This document shows positions 16,983 through 25,561 of a DNA stretch of 62,426 nucleotides, piece by piece. The translations under genes were made by a program, and so were the position numbers. The stretch lies in assembly GCF_001601825.1 (NCBI RefSeq), contig NZ_LUJK01000013.1, positions 1 through 62,426 on the forward strand, read 5' to 3'. Each line of letters begins with the position of its first letter. Within the stretch, counting starts at the first letter, position 1. The DNA is from Limnobacter sp. CACIAM 66H1 (GTDB lineage Bacteria > Pseudomonadota > Gammaproteobacteria > Burkholderiales > Burkholderiaceae_B). The notes below the pieces were generated by a model that saw only the letters and a list, made by a program, of their open reading frames with translations, was not told the origin of the DNA and searched no databases.

Positions 16983-17389
16983 GCCAGCTTGACAGGCTTG
17001 AACTGACCATTTTCAAATTGACCGGTCTTGATTGTGCCCTTGGGGCCAATTTGCTCGAGCAGGCCGGGGTGGGTAACACTGGCTTGATAGCGAACCTTGT
17101 TGTGGCTCACTTCGTTTATCAACTCACCGGTGGTGCGCTTCATGTCCAAATTACCAAATACCCAGTCGGCGCTGACTGGTGGCGCATTGACCTGTTCCAG
17201 TTTGACGCGCAACAGTCCTGCTTTAATTTGCAGCAACGTCTCCGGGTCTAGCAAACTCTCCACTTTTTGTCCGATGCTGGCCCAATATTCGATTTGCTCG
17301 GCCGCGCTGCGGTGATGGAGCTTGCCTAATACCGCAGCATCGCTCATCAAATCAGACTGGATCCGAATGGGTGAAGAGGCTTTGGCCAT
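16979..17389 (-). CDS. ParD-like antitoxin (PF11903 family)
   Basis: This 136-residue protein carries the ParD-like antitoxin pattern in residues about 8-45 (IRIQSDLMSDAAVLGKLHH and SAAEQIEYWASIGQKVE), a ribbon-helix-helix type DNA-binding region. The rest (to residue 136) would bind the toxin. The ATG at 17389 is preceded by AGGAAG; the longer open frame to 17434 would overlap the operator and is rejected. A perfect 11-bp inverted repeat 34 bp upstream is the expected site for autoregulation. The gene overlaps the kinase gene by 4 nt. Confidence 0.82.
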   Translation of the reverse strand: MAKASSPIRIQSDLMSDAAVLGKLHHRSAAEQIEYWASIGQKVESLLDPETLLQIKAGLLRVKLEQVNAPPVSADWVFGNLDMKRTTGELINEVSHNKVRYQASVTHPGLLEQIGPKGTIKTGQFENGQFKPVKLA

Positions 17390-17422
17390 GATGTACTTCC
17401 TGATCAGCGCATTAAATAAGTC

Positions 17423-17447
17423 AAATTGTAGCATTCTGCTACAATTT
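17423..17447. promoter_or_regulatory. Perfect inverted repeat, likely operator of the TA operon
   Basis: AAATTGTAGCA (17423-17433) and TGCTACAATTT (17437-17447) form a perfect 11-bp inverted repeat with a 3-nt spacer. It lies 34 bp upstream of the antitoxin start, where a ribbon-helix-helix antitoxin would bind to repress its own operon. No T-run follows on either strand, so a terminator is less likely. Confidence 0.7.
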
Positions 17448-17464
17448 AGACAATTGGCTGGAGC

Positions 17465-18478
17465 TTACAGGTTTCTGAAGACAAACTCCTTGATCGCTTG
17501 GGCACAGGGATAGGGGGTTTCGATCATTGGAAGATGGCCGACACCGTCAAACAGGCACATTTCTGCGCGCTTGATCAGGCGTTCGAATTCGTATGCGCAA
17601 CTAATGTGTAGCACATCGTCTTGCTTGCCCCACATCACCAGCGTGGGCGCCGAAATATCTTCAAAAGTGGCTTTGGTGTAGTCGGGGCGGCGGCTGAGCA
17701 TCTCCTGAAAGAGAAAGCCGTTTACATCGCGGCGATGGATGAGTTCAGTGGCTGAGAAAAAAGCCGCTGATGCTGCCAAGGCCCGGTTGTGAAATACAAG
17801 GTCAGTCAATTTGATGACATCCATGGGGGCACGTGGAACCAGCCGGTTTTTTCCGCGAAGTACCTCACGAATGAAGTCGGTCTCCTCGGTGCCGGGCAGG
17901 CCCAATGCATCCATCAATACCAGGCTGGTGACCATTTCAGGAAAGCGGGCGGCCAACAGGCCTGCCAAGGCACCCCCCATGGAGTTACCCACCACGTTCA
18001 CCTTGTGAACACCAATTTCAGTGAGCCAGTCGTGAAGGCGTTCGGTTTGATCCTCAAGGCCGTAGTGGCGATCCGGGTTGAAGCCACTTTCACCCCAACC
18101 TGGAAGGTCCGGAATCAAAATACGAAATTGACCCGCAAAAAAAGGCAGCAGCGGCAGCCAGTGTTCTTTGGCGGCTGCGAAGCCATGCATCAACAACAGG
18201 GCAGGGCTACTTTCACTGCCGATTTCGAGCCACACCAATTTGTCTTTGCCCACGCCGATACGCTTTCGGTGCACTCCAACCAAGCCCCCGTACCACGGGT
18301 TTAAGCGGGTGAAACTAAACAATTTGGGGCGCCAATCCCGCAGTTTTTCGGGGTTAATCTCAGGGGCATGACGCAAGAATGCTTCACCCACATGGTCGAA
18401 ATACTGATCGACCAGTTTTGCGCCTTCGCTAATTGGAGTGACTTCTTTGCCTTTGGACTTGCGGACAGGTTTGGCCAA
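17465..18478 (-). CDS. Alpha/beta hydrolase
   Basis: This 337-residue alpha/beta hydrolase has an oxyanion motif LLLMHGFAAAKEHW, the nucleophile serine in VVGNSMGGALAG, an acid in MWGKQDDVL and a histidine in GVGHLPMIE. The catalytic triad is complete. The sequence resembles the MhpC/lipase branch acting on aliphatic or aromatic esters. A basic N-terminal extension (MAKPVRKSKGKE) lacks a membrane segment, so it is cytoplasmic. It is upstream of the TA operon on the same strand but separated from it by the operator. Substrate unknown. Confidence 0.88.
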   Translation of the reverse strand: MAKPVRKSKGKEVTPISEGAKLVDQYFDHVGEAFLRHAPEINPEKLRDWRPKLFSFTRLNPWYGGLVGVHRKRIGVGKDKLVWLEIGSESSPALLLMHGFAAAKEHWLPLLPFFAGQFRILIPDLPGWGESGFNPDRHYGLEDQTERLHDWLTEIGVHKVNVVGNSMGGALAGLLAARFPEMVTSLVLMDALGLPGTEETDFIREVLRGKNRLVPRAPMDVIKLTDLVFHNRALAASAAFFSATELIHRRDVNGFLFQEMLSRRPDYTKATFEDISAPTLVMWGKQDDVLHISCAYEFERLIKRAEMCLFDGVGHLPMIETPYPCAQAIKEFVFRNL

Positions 18479-18644
18479 GATGGACCTTCTATTTTTAGTA
18501 TTGATACATGATTAGCAAAGCATACTTCGAATAATTACAAAGATATTTCTACAACACAAAACCGGATAATCTTTGTATCGGTATTTTTTGCATCATTCGG
18601 GGCTCGGCTTACACTGTCCTTGCAAGCCAACCCCATATTTTTGA

Positions 18645-19625
18645 GTGTTCCCTCAGATTGTGTCAGGTGGGCGACACAGTGGAATCTATTGCGGTGCGGA
18701 ATTCCTCCGGTATCAGCAATTCATAGGTGGCCCCAGTGCCTGGCAAGTTGGGCAGGCCGGGCAAGGCTGGCAGGTTGCACGCGCTTTTTGGGAATGGACT
18801 CCTTCGCGCCCTGTGAAAGCCGATGGCAGCGGTGAATTCATTTTTTACCCTGACACCGAATACCCCGCGCCTGTGGACCCCTTGATGGTGTATCGCAGTT
18901 TGAACTTTGGCCCACTGGCCAGCATTCGAGCGCTGGATACGCAAAGTTATTTACCCGGGTATGGTTTGCAAGCCGATGTGCCTTCCGTAAATGGCACTGT
19001 GTTTGTCTCGGGCGACATGCACGGTAACTGGATTGCTGATGTTGTGGAAGATGATCAAACGGGATTGCTGAATCAATATCAAGTGGCACCACTTGTGCCC
19101 ACCTTGCGCCAAGGCACGACACCAGAAAATCTTGCAGCCGGTTTTCAGCGGGCAGCCACTGCCAATTTGCCCGGTGTGAATTTGCGCGCGGCTTCAGCCG
19201 CTGTTGAATTTGCACCTTCGTCCATGGGGCGGGGTGGGGCCGATGAACTTGTAGCCAATGCTTTACCCGGGAGCCCATTTGCCGTGCATGTTGCAGCCAG
19301 CAGGGCGATCGAGGCCGCCACCATGCTGGGCAACAAGCACGTGCAGTTCATGGAATGGGTTGAACACGGTTACGGCATTGTGCAACTGGAGCAAGACAAA
19401 GCCATGTTTGAATGCTGGTGGCAAAACAAATTGCAGGAAAATGCACCTGATGTGTTGGGTGTACAAATGGTGAGTTTTGCAAATGATGAGCCCACACGTT
19501 TGCCCACGCCACGATTCAAAAACCAGGTTGATTCGGTCATCCTGCACGGCATGTCTGTTCAACCCAGCAGCAGCTCTCGGGCAGCGCCTTTGGCTCCTGA
19601 ACCTGTGCAGGTATTGGCGCGCTAA
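18645..19625 (+). pseudogene. PhoD-like alkaline phosphatase remnant
   Basis: The 326-codon open frame matches parts of alkaline phosphatase D, a secreted phosphodiesterase/phosphomonoesterase. YRSLNFGPLASIRALDTQSY corresponds to the middle domain. FVSGDMHGNWIADV corresponds to the late metal-binding motif, and KHVQFMEWVEHGYGIV to the C-terminal strand. The 5' third is missing, including the signal peptide and the first aspartate/DDHE metal ligands. The segment between LDTQSYLPG and the GDMHG motif is far too short, so a large internal deletion is likely. The GTG start has no ribosome-binding site. I read it as a decayed gene with an intact open frame; a true short protein is possible. It ends overlapping the opposing kinase gene by 4 bp. 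Confidence 0.65.
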
Positions 19626-21340
19626 TTGATCAGCAACTGGATTAAGTTCAATCCTAACAGAACCAGGGCCAGCGCCTGCCACAGCAGCACCGGGTTTTTC
19701 TCGATCAGGGGTTGCCTGGCCACGCTGGCTTCCAGTTTGGTGTTGGGTACGGTGAGGTCTTGCAAAAATTCACTAAGTGCATCATAGCGATATCGTGGGT
19801 TTGGTTGAAGCGCTTTGCGCAGGCATGCCTCTACCCACAGGGGTAAATCACGGCGCGAGTGGTTGGCTGGAATGTAACGCAGGTCGCTATAGCTTTTCAG
19901 CGTGACTTGCTTCACCGACTTTTCCGCAAAGGGCAGGGAACCAGTCAGCATTTCATACACCACCACGGCCAGTGAAAACAAATCTGATTTGAATGTGCCC
20001 ACTTCACCCATCAGGTACTCTGGGGCCACATAATTGACGCTCCCTTGTGGTGCCGATTTGTCCAAGGGCGAAATCAGTTCATCTGCGCCAGCAATCAGGA
20101 CTGTGCCGAAGTCGAGAATTTTCACCTGACCTGTTGAGTCAATCATGATGTTCTCGGGTTTGATGTCCTGGTGCACCATGTCGGCACGCTGGAATGCTCG
20201 CAGCCCGGCAACTACTTGTTTTACGATGCGACGCACTGTGTCCACACTGGGGGTGGGGTTCTCATACATCCACTGCCGCAGGTTAATGCCTTCAATGTAT
20301 TCGCCCAAATAATACAAAAACTGCTTGGGGCGTTTGGGCACATGGGTTAGCATCACATTCACATGTTGCACGCTTTGTCCCACCCATTCTTCGCGAACAA
20401 AACCGCTTAGGTACATCGCGTCCTCAGCGAAATTCAGCGAGGGTGTTTTCAACGTAAATTGTTCGCCAGTTTCCATGTCGCGCACACGGTACATGTGGCT
20501 GCGGGTTCCGCTGAATATGATTTCCTGTACCTCATAACCGTCTATTTTGTTGCCCACCTGAAGCGCTGGCGGTATGGGCAATTGCGTCAGTTTGCGGTGT
20601 ACTTCATCCAGCGTTTCATGGGGTAGGGCATCCACCGCCATCAGCAACACGGTCAGGTTGTCATCGCTACCTGCATTCAAGGCGGCTTGTACCATTTTTT
20701 TGGCCAGCAGCTCCAAGTTGGTGCTGCCATGCTGTGCAATCAGGGCGAGCATCTCGGTACGTTTCAGAACACCATGAACGCCATCGGTGCTCAGCAACAC
20801 CAAATCACCTACCCGCAATTCATATGTGCTGTAGTCCAACTCCAGGTGACGGTCAGCACCCAGCGCACGCGACAAATATTCCTGTCCGCGTTCAATTCGC
20901 ACGTGGTCCTGAGTAAGGCGCTCAATCGCATCGCCACGCACGTGATACACCCTGGAGTCCCCGACATGAAAACAGTGCAGGGTATTGGATTTCAATACCA
21001 CCACGCTGAAAGTGGTCAAAAGGCTGTCGTTGTGGCTGGCCCGGTTGGTATTCTGTTGATAAATCCACGCATTCAGACCGGAAATGATTTGTCGGGCTGA
21101 CTTGTGAACGCTCCACGTGTAGGGCGTGGCGGCATAGTCATCGAGAAAACTGGTTACCGCCGTTTGGCTGGCCACATGAGAGTCAGCACAACTGCTCACG
21201 CCATCGGCAATGGCGGCAGCTGCACCTTTCAGCAAGTTGGATTCGGCTTGCCCGCACCATGCAGCAAAGGCATCCTGATTCACAGGTTTTTGGCCTGCGA
21301 TGGAATAACCACCAAACCGAACTTGCAGAGTGCTGCTCAT
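19622..21340 (-). CDS. Bifunctional PP2C phosphatase / Ser-Thr protein kinase, membrane-anchored
   Basis: This 572-residue protein joins a PP2C-type phosphatase (about residues 5-240) to a Ser/Thr kinase (about 265-530). PP2C metal residues are visible in IADGVSS, GDSRVY, STDGV and GSDDNL. The kinase shows an ATP-binding lysine in FTLKTP, a catalytic loop HQDIKPEN (HQD in place of HRD), DFGTV and an APE motif in VAPEYLMGE. A C-terminal hydrophobic segment (LLWQALALVLLGLNLIQLLI) anchors it in the inner membrane. It follows nasA directly, an arrangement also known beside nitrate assimilation genes in Pseudomonas. That suggests control of nitrate use by protein phosphorylation (inference). I use the ATG at 21340; a TTG at 21373 is also possible. 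Confidence 0.88.
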   Translation of the reverse strand: MSSTLQVRFGGYSIAGQKPVNQDAFAAWCGQAESNLLKGAAAAIADGVSSCADSHVASQTAVTSFLDDYAATPYTWSVHKSARQIISGLNAWIYQQNTNRASHNDSLLTTFSVVVLKSNTLHCFHVGDSRVYHVRGDAIERLTQDHVRIERGQEYLSRALGADRHLELDYSTYELRVGDLVLLSTDGVHGVLKRTEMLALIAQHGSTNLELLAKKMVQAALNAGSDDNLTVLLMAVDALPHETLDEVHRKLTQLPIPPALQVGNKIDGYEVQEIIFSGTRSHMYRVRDMETGEQFTLKTPSLNFAEDAMYLSGFVREEWVGQSVQHVNVMLTHVPKRPKQFLYYLGEYIEGINLRQWMYENPTPSVDTVRRIVKQVVAGLRAFQRADMVHQDIKPENIMIDSTGQVKILDFGTVLIAGADELISPLDKSAPQGSVNYVAPEYLMGEVGTFKSDLFSLAVVVYEMLTGSLPFAEKSVKQVTLKSYSDLRYIPANHSRRDLPLWVEACLRKALQPNPRYRYDALSEFLQDLTVPNTKLEASVARQPLIEKNPVLLWQALALVLLGLNLIQLLIN

Positions 21341-21365
21341 GGTGCCTTTGCTGGTCGTTGTCTGT

Positions 21366-22835
21366 TTATCCAACCCGAATCAATTCAACTGTGCCATCTT
21401 CTTTCACTTCGGCCATGTGGCCTTGAGGTTCTTCCATGAACAACAGTGTAATAAAGCCCACCACGGCTGTTAAAGCAATCACGAAGAAAAATGCCTGATA
21501 GCTGACAAACGACAACACTGTGAGGTAAACCACAGCACCTACATTGCCGTACGCACCTGTCATGCCCGCAATTTGACCAGTCAAGCGGCGCTTGATCAAT
21601 GGCACCGCTGCAAATACAGCGCCTTCACCGGCCTGCACAAAAAATGAACAGGCCATGGTGGTGATCACGGCCAACCACAATGGCCAGCTTGATTCAGTCA
21701 AACCCATCAGGGCATAGCCCACAGCCAGCCCAGCAGTCAAAATTAGCAAAGTACGCTTGCGACCAAATTTGTCGCTGATCCAGCCGCCACCGGGGCGCGA
21801 CATCAGGTTCATGAAAGCGTACATGGAGGCGACAAGACCTGCGTACACGGGGCTGAGTGAAAAGGTTTCCGAGTAGAACAATGGCAACATCGAAACTACA
21901 GCCAATTCAGAACCAAATGTGGCGAAATAAAGTACGTTCAACACAGCCACTTGTTTGAATTTGTAGCGGTGCAATTCAGGTACAGGGGTTTTGAAAATAT
22001 CGCTGTTCACCTTGTAGGCGCTGTAGCAGTCGTAAACCAGTATCAATACCAAAATGCCGTAGAGGATATTGGCCGCTGAACTGCTCAGCATGCTGACCCC
22101 CTCGGGCGACAATTTCCAGGTCAACAACGCCAATGCGGCGTACATGGGCAGTTTCATCAGCAGCATGAAGTAGAAATCGCTGACGCTGGTGACTTCCATG
22201 CCACCGCTTTTCTTGGGTTTGAAGTAGGTAGAGCCCTTTGGGGTGTCGCTGACATTGAAATACCACACTGCACTGAATACCAGACAGATTGCACCGGTCA
22301 TCGCAATTGCGTAGCGCCAGCCATCTGGCCCGCCAAATACCAAGGCAAGAGTGGGAAGCACCATGGCTGCTCCGGCTGAGCCGAAGTTGCCCCAACCACC
22401 GTAAATGCCCTCGGCAGTGCCCAATTGGTGAGCTGGAAACCATTCACTGACCATGCGAATACCGATGACAAACCCCGCACCGATGAAGCCCAGCAGAAAT
22501 CTGGAAATGGCGGCCTGTGCGAAGTCGGTTGAAAAAGCGAACATGAAACAGGGAATCGCAGAAACAAACAGCAAGGCTGCATAAACAATTCTGGGACCAA
22601 ACTTGTCGGTCAACATGCCGATCAGGATTCGGGCTGGAATGGTCAGCGCCACATTCAGAATCAGCAGGGTTTTGACCTGTTCCTTGCTAAGGTTCAGCGA
22701 TTCAGCAATGGCGCCAAGCATGGGTGCATGGTTGAACCAAACAAAGAAGGTAATAAAAAATGCAATCCAGCTCATATGGAGGATTTTCATTTTTCCTGCA
22801 AAAGAAAACAGATTTAGCTTGGCATGGTCGTTCAT
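21366..22835 (-). CDS. nasA: Nitrate/nitrite transporter, NarK/NasA-type MFS
   Basis: This 489-residue MFS protein with about twelve helices imports nitrate, probably for assimilation. The nitrate-signature regions are [33 protein letters not shown] in the first half and [36 protein letters not shown] in the second. Conserved arginines for nitrate binding lie in helices 2 and 8 ([14 protein letters not shown]). The ATG at 22835 has only a weak GAG upstream. A sigma-54 promoter and a long terminator hairpin lie in the leader, implying control by nitrogen status and by antitermination. The downstream neighbour is the PP2C-kinase gene. No nirB, nirD or nasC gene is present in the window. Confidence 0.9.
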   Translation of the reverse strand: MNDHAKLNLFSFAGKMKILHMSWIAFFITFFVWFNHAPMLGAIAESLNLSKEQVKTLLILNVALTIPARILIGMLTDKFGPRIVYAALLFVSAIPCFMFAFSTDFAQAAISRFLLGFIGAGFVIGIRMVSEWFPAHQLGTAEGIYGGWGNFGSAGAAMVLPTLALVFGGPDGWRYAIAMTGAICLVFSAVWYFNVSDTPKGSTYFKPKKSGGMEVTSVSDFYFMLLMKLPMYAALALLTWKLSPEGVSMLSSSAANILYGILVLILVYDCYSAYKVNSDIFKTPVPELHRYKFKQVAVLNVLYFATFGSELAVVSMLPLFYSETFSLSPVYAGLVASMYAFMNLMSRPGGGWISDKFGRKRTLLILTAGLAVGYALMGLTESSWPLWLAVITTMACSFFVQAGEGAVFAAVPLIKRRLTGQIAGMTGAYGNVGAVVYLTVLSFVSYQAFFFVIALTAVVGFITLLFMEEPQGHMAEVKEDGTVELIRVG

Positions 22836-22859
22836 GACGAATGGCTCTTTTTTGAAATC

Positions 22860-22920
22860 AAAATAAAAAGCGCCCACCGTTTGAAAAAATCAGTAGATTC
22901 ATTCAAATGGTGAGCGCCTT
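22860..22920 (-). terminator. Leader terminator (attenuator) of nasA
   Basis: On the minus strand, 16-nt arms at 22917-22902 and 22885-22870 pair with one G-U and one A-C mismatch. They flank a 16-nt loop and are followed by CTTTTTATTT. This is a full intrinsic terminator about 25 nt upstream of the nasA start codon and well downstream of the sigma-54 promoter. In such a position it should block nasA unless an antiterminator acts. NasT/NasR-type ANTAR proteins do this on nitrate leaders in other proteobacteria. The two hexaloop hairpins of that motif were not clearly found here. Confidence 0.8.
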
Positions 22921-23034
22921 TGCCCGTTTTTGCTGCAAATGAAAGCCTTGCGCACTCATAAGGTGCGATTGACCCTCCCACGCAGTCTCGATTTCCGGCT
23001 TTGGACTCGAAAACAGCATGTATGAATGCTGCAA

Positions 23035-23051
23035 TGCAGAAACTGTGCCAG
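23035..23051 (-). promoter_or_regulatory. Sigma-54 promoter of nasA
   Basis: On the minus strand CTGGCACAGTTTCTGCA matches the -24/-12 consensus (TGGCAC, N5, TTGCA) with one mismatch. GG at 23049-23048 and GC at 23037-23036 are separated by exactly 10 bp. Transcription would start near 23024, giving a leader of about 190 nt that contains the terminator. Confidence 0.78.
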
Positions 23052-23166
23052 CCCGCAAAACGTGAACCAAGAATGTCGATCACGGTCTATGCAATATGGA
23101 TAAAATAAGCAGGCCTTACACGGCGGTAGTTTGTGCGGTAACTCCAGTAGCAAAAGGGTGATTCAA

Positions 23167-23829
23167 ATGCGTATGTTCAGCTTGTCAACAGGTGTGGTTC
23201 TTGGGGCTTCTTTGCTTTTGAGTGCATGTGCTTCCATGTACAGCGTTCGACCAGTGATTGCAGAGAATCAGGTACCTGTTCAAAACCAGGGGTTTGAATC
23301 TCTGAGCTCCAGCAAGAAACACATGGTGCAGGTGGGCTCGGTCTACAACTCAATGCGCCAGTTCGACAATCCGCGCTTCAACGTCACCTTTGTGAACCAA
23401 GGCAAGTTTCCTGTCGAGTTTTCAACAGAGAACATTACGGTTACTTTGAATGGCGAGCCGGCCACAGTGGTCAGCTATGAGGCACAGATTCAGGACGTAC
23501 AAAACCGGCTTTCTTTCTACGGTTTCAGGGCCCCGATTTTTTACAGCCCGTTTTATCACCCACCGTTTTACAGAGGTTTTCATGGCAGCGGTTTTCTGTT
23601 TCAAACCGATTTCAATGACAGGCTTGATGTACAACAAGCGTTTGCGGACTTCGACCGAATTCAGAAGTACAGTTTGAAACCGAAAGTGGTGCGACCCGGT
23701 GAACAAACACAGGGTGAAATTATCGTGGCTAAAAAGTTATCTGCCAGCAGTGCGCAAGACATTACCGTGACTGTGCGAGTGGATGACGACACGCACAAAT
23801 TTGATTTTGGTTACCTGCAAACCAATTAA
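23167..23829 (+). CDS. Hypothetical lipoprotein, 220 aa
   Basis: This 220-residue protein starts with a signal peptide and lipobox (LLLSACAS), so it is lipid-anchored. The mature domain looks like an immunoglobulin-type beta-sandwich, with FNVTFVNQGKFPVEFSTENITVTLNGEPATVV in the middle. A proline/aromatic stretch (FYSPFYHPPFYRGFHGSGF) follows. I know of no function. The ATG at 23167 has AAAGGG 8 nt upstream. Its promoter shares the 331-bp gap with the sigma-54 promoter and leader of nasA, which reads away from it. Confidence 0.72.
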   Translation: MRMFSLSTGVVLGASLLLSACASMYSVRPVIAENQVPVQNQGFESLSSSKKHMVQVGSVYNSMRQFDNPRFNVTFVNQGKFPVEFSTENITVTLNGEPATVVSYEAQIQDVQNRLSFYGFRAPIFYSPFYHPPFYRGFHGSGFLFQTDFNDRLDVQQAFADFDRIQKYSLKPKVVRPGEQTQGEIIVAKKLSASSAQDITVTVRVDDDTHKFDFGYLQTN

Positions 23830-23840
23830 TCAGGTGCTGC

Positions 23841-24086
23841 TTACTGGAGTTCAGCGATTTTCCTGAACTCCTGGAGTTTTGCGCGTAAAAATAAAATCAT
23901 CGCCTCACGGTCGTGGAGTTCCGCACTGAGGTACTCCACCACCGTGGTCAATTGCTCCACCTCCGCTGATCGTTTCTGAATCAATTCACTGGCGCGTTCC
24001 TGCAGTTTGGCCAGTTGTCTGCACAAGGCGTCGTTTTCAATCAGCAAGGTATCCATCGATTTGTTCATACATACACTGGCTTTCAT
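23841..24086 (-). CDS. Small coiled-coil protein, 81 aa
   Basis: I do not recognise this 81-residue protein. From about residue 12 it is a single long amphipathic helix with heptad spacing (LLIENDALCRQLAKLQERAS and on), so a coiled coil is likely. No signal peptide or membrane segment is seen. Two cysteines occur near the N terminus. The ATG at 24086 has AGGAA upstream. It lies 20 bp after an 86-aa gene on the same strand. Both should be transcribed from a promoter covered by a perfect Fur box, so expression in iron limitation is expected (inference). Confidence 0.6.
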   Translation of the reverse strand: MKASVCMNKSMDTLLIENDALCRQLAKLQERASELIQKRSAEVEQLTTVVEYLSAELHDREAMILFLRAKLQEFRKIAELQ

Positions 24087-24106
24087 GGGGCTATTTCCTG
24101 CATGAA

Positions 24107-24367
24107 TCAGTGAAGTGCGCCACCTGCATGTCGCCTGTTCCGGCTTTGCGGGGTGGGGTGCTCCAAAGCTTGTTTGATCCGTTGAATTTCTGCTTGCGCA
24201 AAGCCCATCATTCCGAGTAAATCCCGGAATGCAGTAGCTTCAAAGCGCATGGTCATGTAATGAAGGCACAGAGAGACCACCTCGGTTTCCTGACAATAAT
24301 AGACTGAGCCGTTTTCGCTGCCTGCCAGCCATTGACCCAGTTGAGCTGTACAGTTTTCCTGCTGCAT
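24107..24367 (-). CDS. Small Fur-regulated protein of unknown function, 86 aa
   Basis: I do not recognise this 86-residue protein. It has three cysteines in the first half (ENCTAQ, YYCQET, SLCLHY), a short hydrophobic patch and a basic C terminus. No signal peptide is visible. The ATG at 24367 has GGGAG 6 nt upstream, a good ribosome-binding site. A perfect 15-bp Fur box sits 40 bp upstream, so iron-dependent repression is strongly suggested. It is the first gene of a two-gene operon with the coiled-coil protein. A role in iron handling is inference only. Confidence 0.65.
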   Translation of the reverse strand: MQQENCTAQLGQWLAGSENGSVYYCQETEVVSLCLHYMTMRFEATAFRDLLGMMGFAQAEIQRIKQALEHPTPQSRNRRHAGGALH

Positions 24368-24406
24368 GAAGAACTCCCAATTCGTTCAAATGAGAATTCA
24401 TCGTAA

Positions 24407-24421
24407 ATGATAATAATTATC
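24407..24421 (-). promoter_or_regulatory. Perfect Fur box (7-1-7)
   Basis: TGATAATAATTATCA is a perfect match to the 7-1-7 Fur consensus TGATAATnATTATCA. It is centred 47 bp upstream of the start codon of the 86-aa protein. The only gene start it can serve is that minus-strand gene; the other side is the 3' end of a minus-strand lipoprotein gene. Confidence 0.85.
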
Positions 24422-24461
24422 AATACAAGTGTTTTTTTGCAGTTCTGCACGTGAGAGGTCT

Positions 24462-25469
24462 CTAGTTGTTATTTGTCTTCCGCACTACAGTCAATTTATT
24501 GCCTATGGGGCTACTTTGCTCGCCCAGAATTCCTTTTTCAGTTACCAGCAGGTCAGTGGTGGAAAATAGTGGTGGACGACCCTGCATAACCTGTGAGGTG
24601 CCTGTCGAAAAAGTCAGTGGGTTAAAGCCGTCTACTTGCTCACCTTGAAAATTCAGCTTGATTACTTGCCCTGTAAAAAAGTAGGTGACGGCAAAACCAT
24701 CGGGAAGAATTGAAAAGTCGTCAGGCAGGTTTTCCAGCGTGGCCAGCACCAAAGGCATACCTGCCGATCCATCATTTTGGATGGGCACCACATTCAAACG
24801 ACCCAGGTTTGGTATTTCAGAATCCGTGAAATAAAGCAGATTTCCCCGACGTTGAATTCCGTTTGGAAAGCGACCCGCCAAGTCTAACCATGTTGTTTGA
24901 TTCTCAACTTGAAGCGGGTTATTGGCAGCAATCTTCAGCTTCACAATTTTGGGCGAGGGCAGGGAGTTCGTAGCGACAGGTCCATCCACTGCATACAATG
25001 TTTGACCGTCTGCGCTGCTGGTTAATCCATTGGGCAGTGCCATGCCCTCATAGTTAAATACTGGAGAAATGGTCATGGGCGATTTGTTCATTGCCCCTGC
25101 CCACAGGGTACCGTCACCACAATTGGCATAGAGGGTGTTTCTTGCAATCGCCAAACCAGTGAAGTTACACACACCGCTGGACAGTGTTCGAGCCGCGAAG
25201 TCATCGTTATTTTTTAGCACCTCAATCACGGATTGCCCGCCTGACACAAACAACCTGCCTTCAGCCGAGAAAATCATGTTTTCTGCATCGGGGATAGTCA
25301 GCAATTCCTGCAGGCTCGCGCAAGAGTTGTTAAAGCAGGGACTCCTCTGTTCGAATGTTGACGGATTCGTTCGCGTGGTGGGAAAAGCCGTAGGTTCCTC
25401 ACCCGTACATGCAAACACAAACGGCAAAAAAACAAAGAGTGACCAGCCAAAACGTGTTCCAGATTGCAT
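24462..25469 (-). CDS. Lipoprotein with beta-propeller (SMP-30-like) fold
   Basis: This 335-residue protein starts with a signal peptide and lipobox (FVFACTG). The mature part has repeated units with NGL, DGQTLYAVDG and YFTDSE motifs, as in six-bladed SMP-30/gluconolactonase-like propellers. Whether it is an enzyme is uncertain; the metal ligands are not clearly identified. The ATG at 25469 has GGGGG 8 nt upstream. The open frame continues another 83 codons upstream but then overlaps the divergent NlpE-META gene, so the longer version is rejected. Confidence 0.72.
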   Translation of the reverse strand: MQSGTRFGWSLFVFLPFVFACTGEEPTAFPTTRTNPSTFEQRSPCFNNSCASLQELLTIPDAENMIFSAEGRLFVSGGQSVIEVLKNNDDFAARTLSSGVCNFTGLAIARNTLYANCGDGTLWAGAMNKSPMTISPVFNYEGMALPNGLTSSADGQTLYAVDGPVATNSLPSPKIVKLKIAANNPLQVENQTTWLDLAGRFPNGIQRRGNLLYFTDSEIPNLGRLNVVPIQNDGSAGMPLVLATLENLPDDFSILPDGFAVTYFFTGQVIKLNFQGEQVDGFNPLTFSTGTSQVMQGRPPLFSTTDLLVTEKGILGEQSSPIGNKLTVVRKTNNN

Positions 25470-25561
25470 GTAACAAACCCCCATGAGATGAAGCTTGTAC
25501 TTTGAGTGCAAATGTTTGGATGTAATAATCACGGATGGACAACTTCGCTGGAGCAATTCCC

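Noticed and set aside
17423-17447. Reading the TA palindrome as a terminator for the upstream hydrolase
   Set aside because: There is no T-run on the minus strand after the stem; the position relative to the antitoxin start fits an operator better.
23014-23034. Hairpin with 6-nt loop near the nasA promoter as first ANTAR hairpin
   Set aside because: The predicted sigma-54 start near 23024 falls in its loop, so the full hairpin would not be transcribed; the loop also lacks the expected A and G positions.
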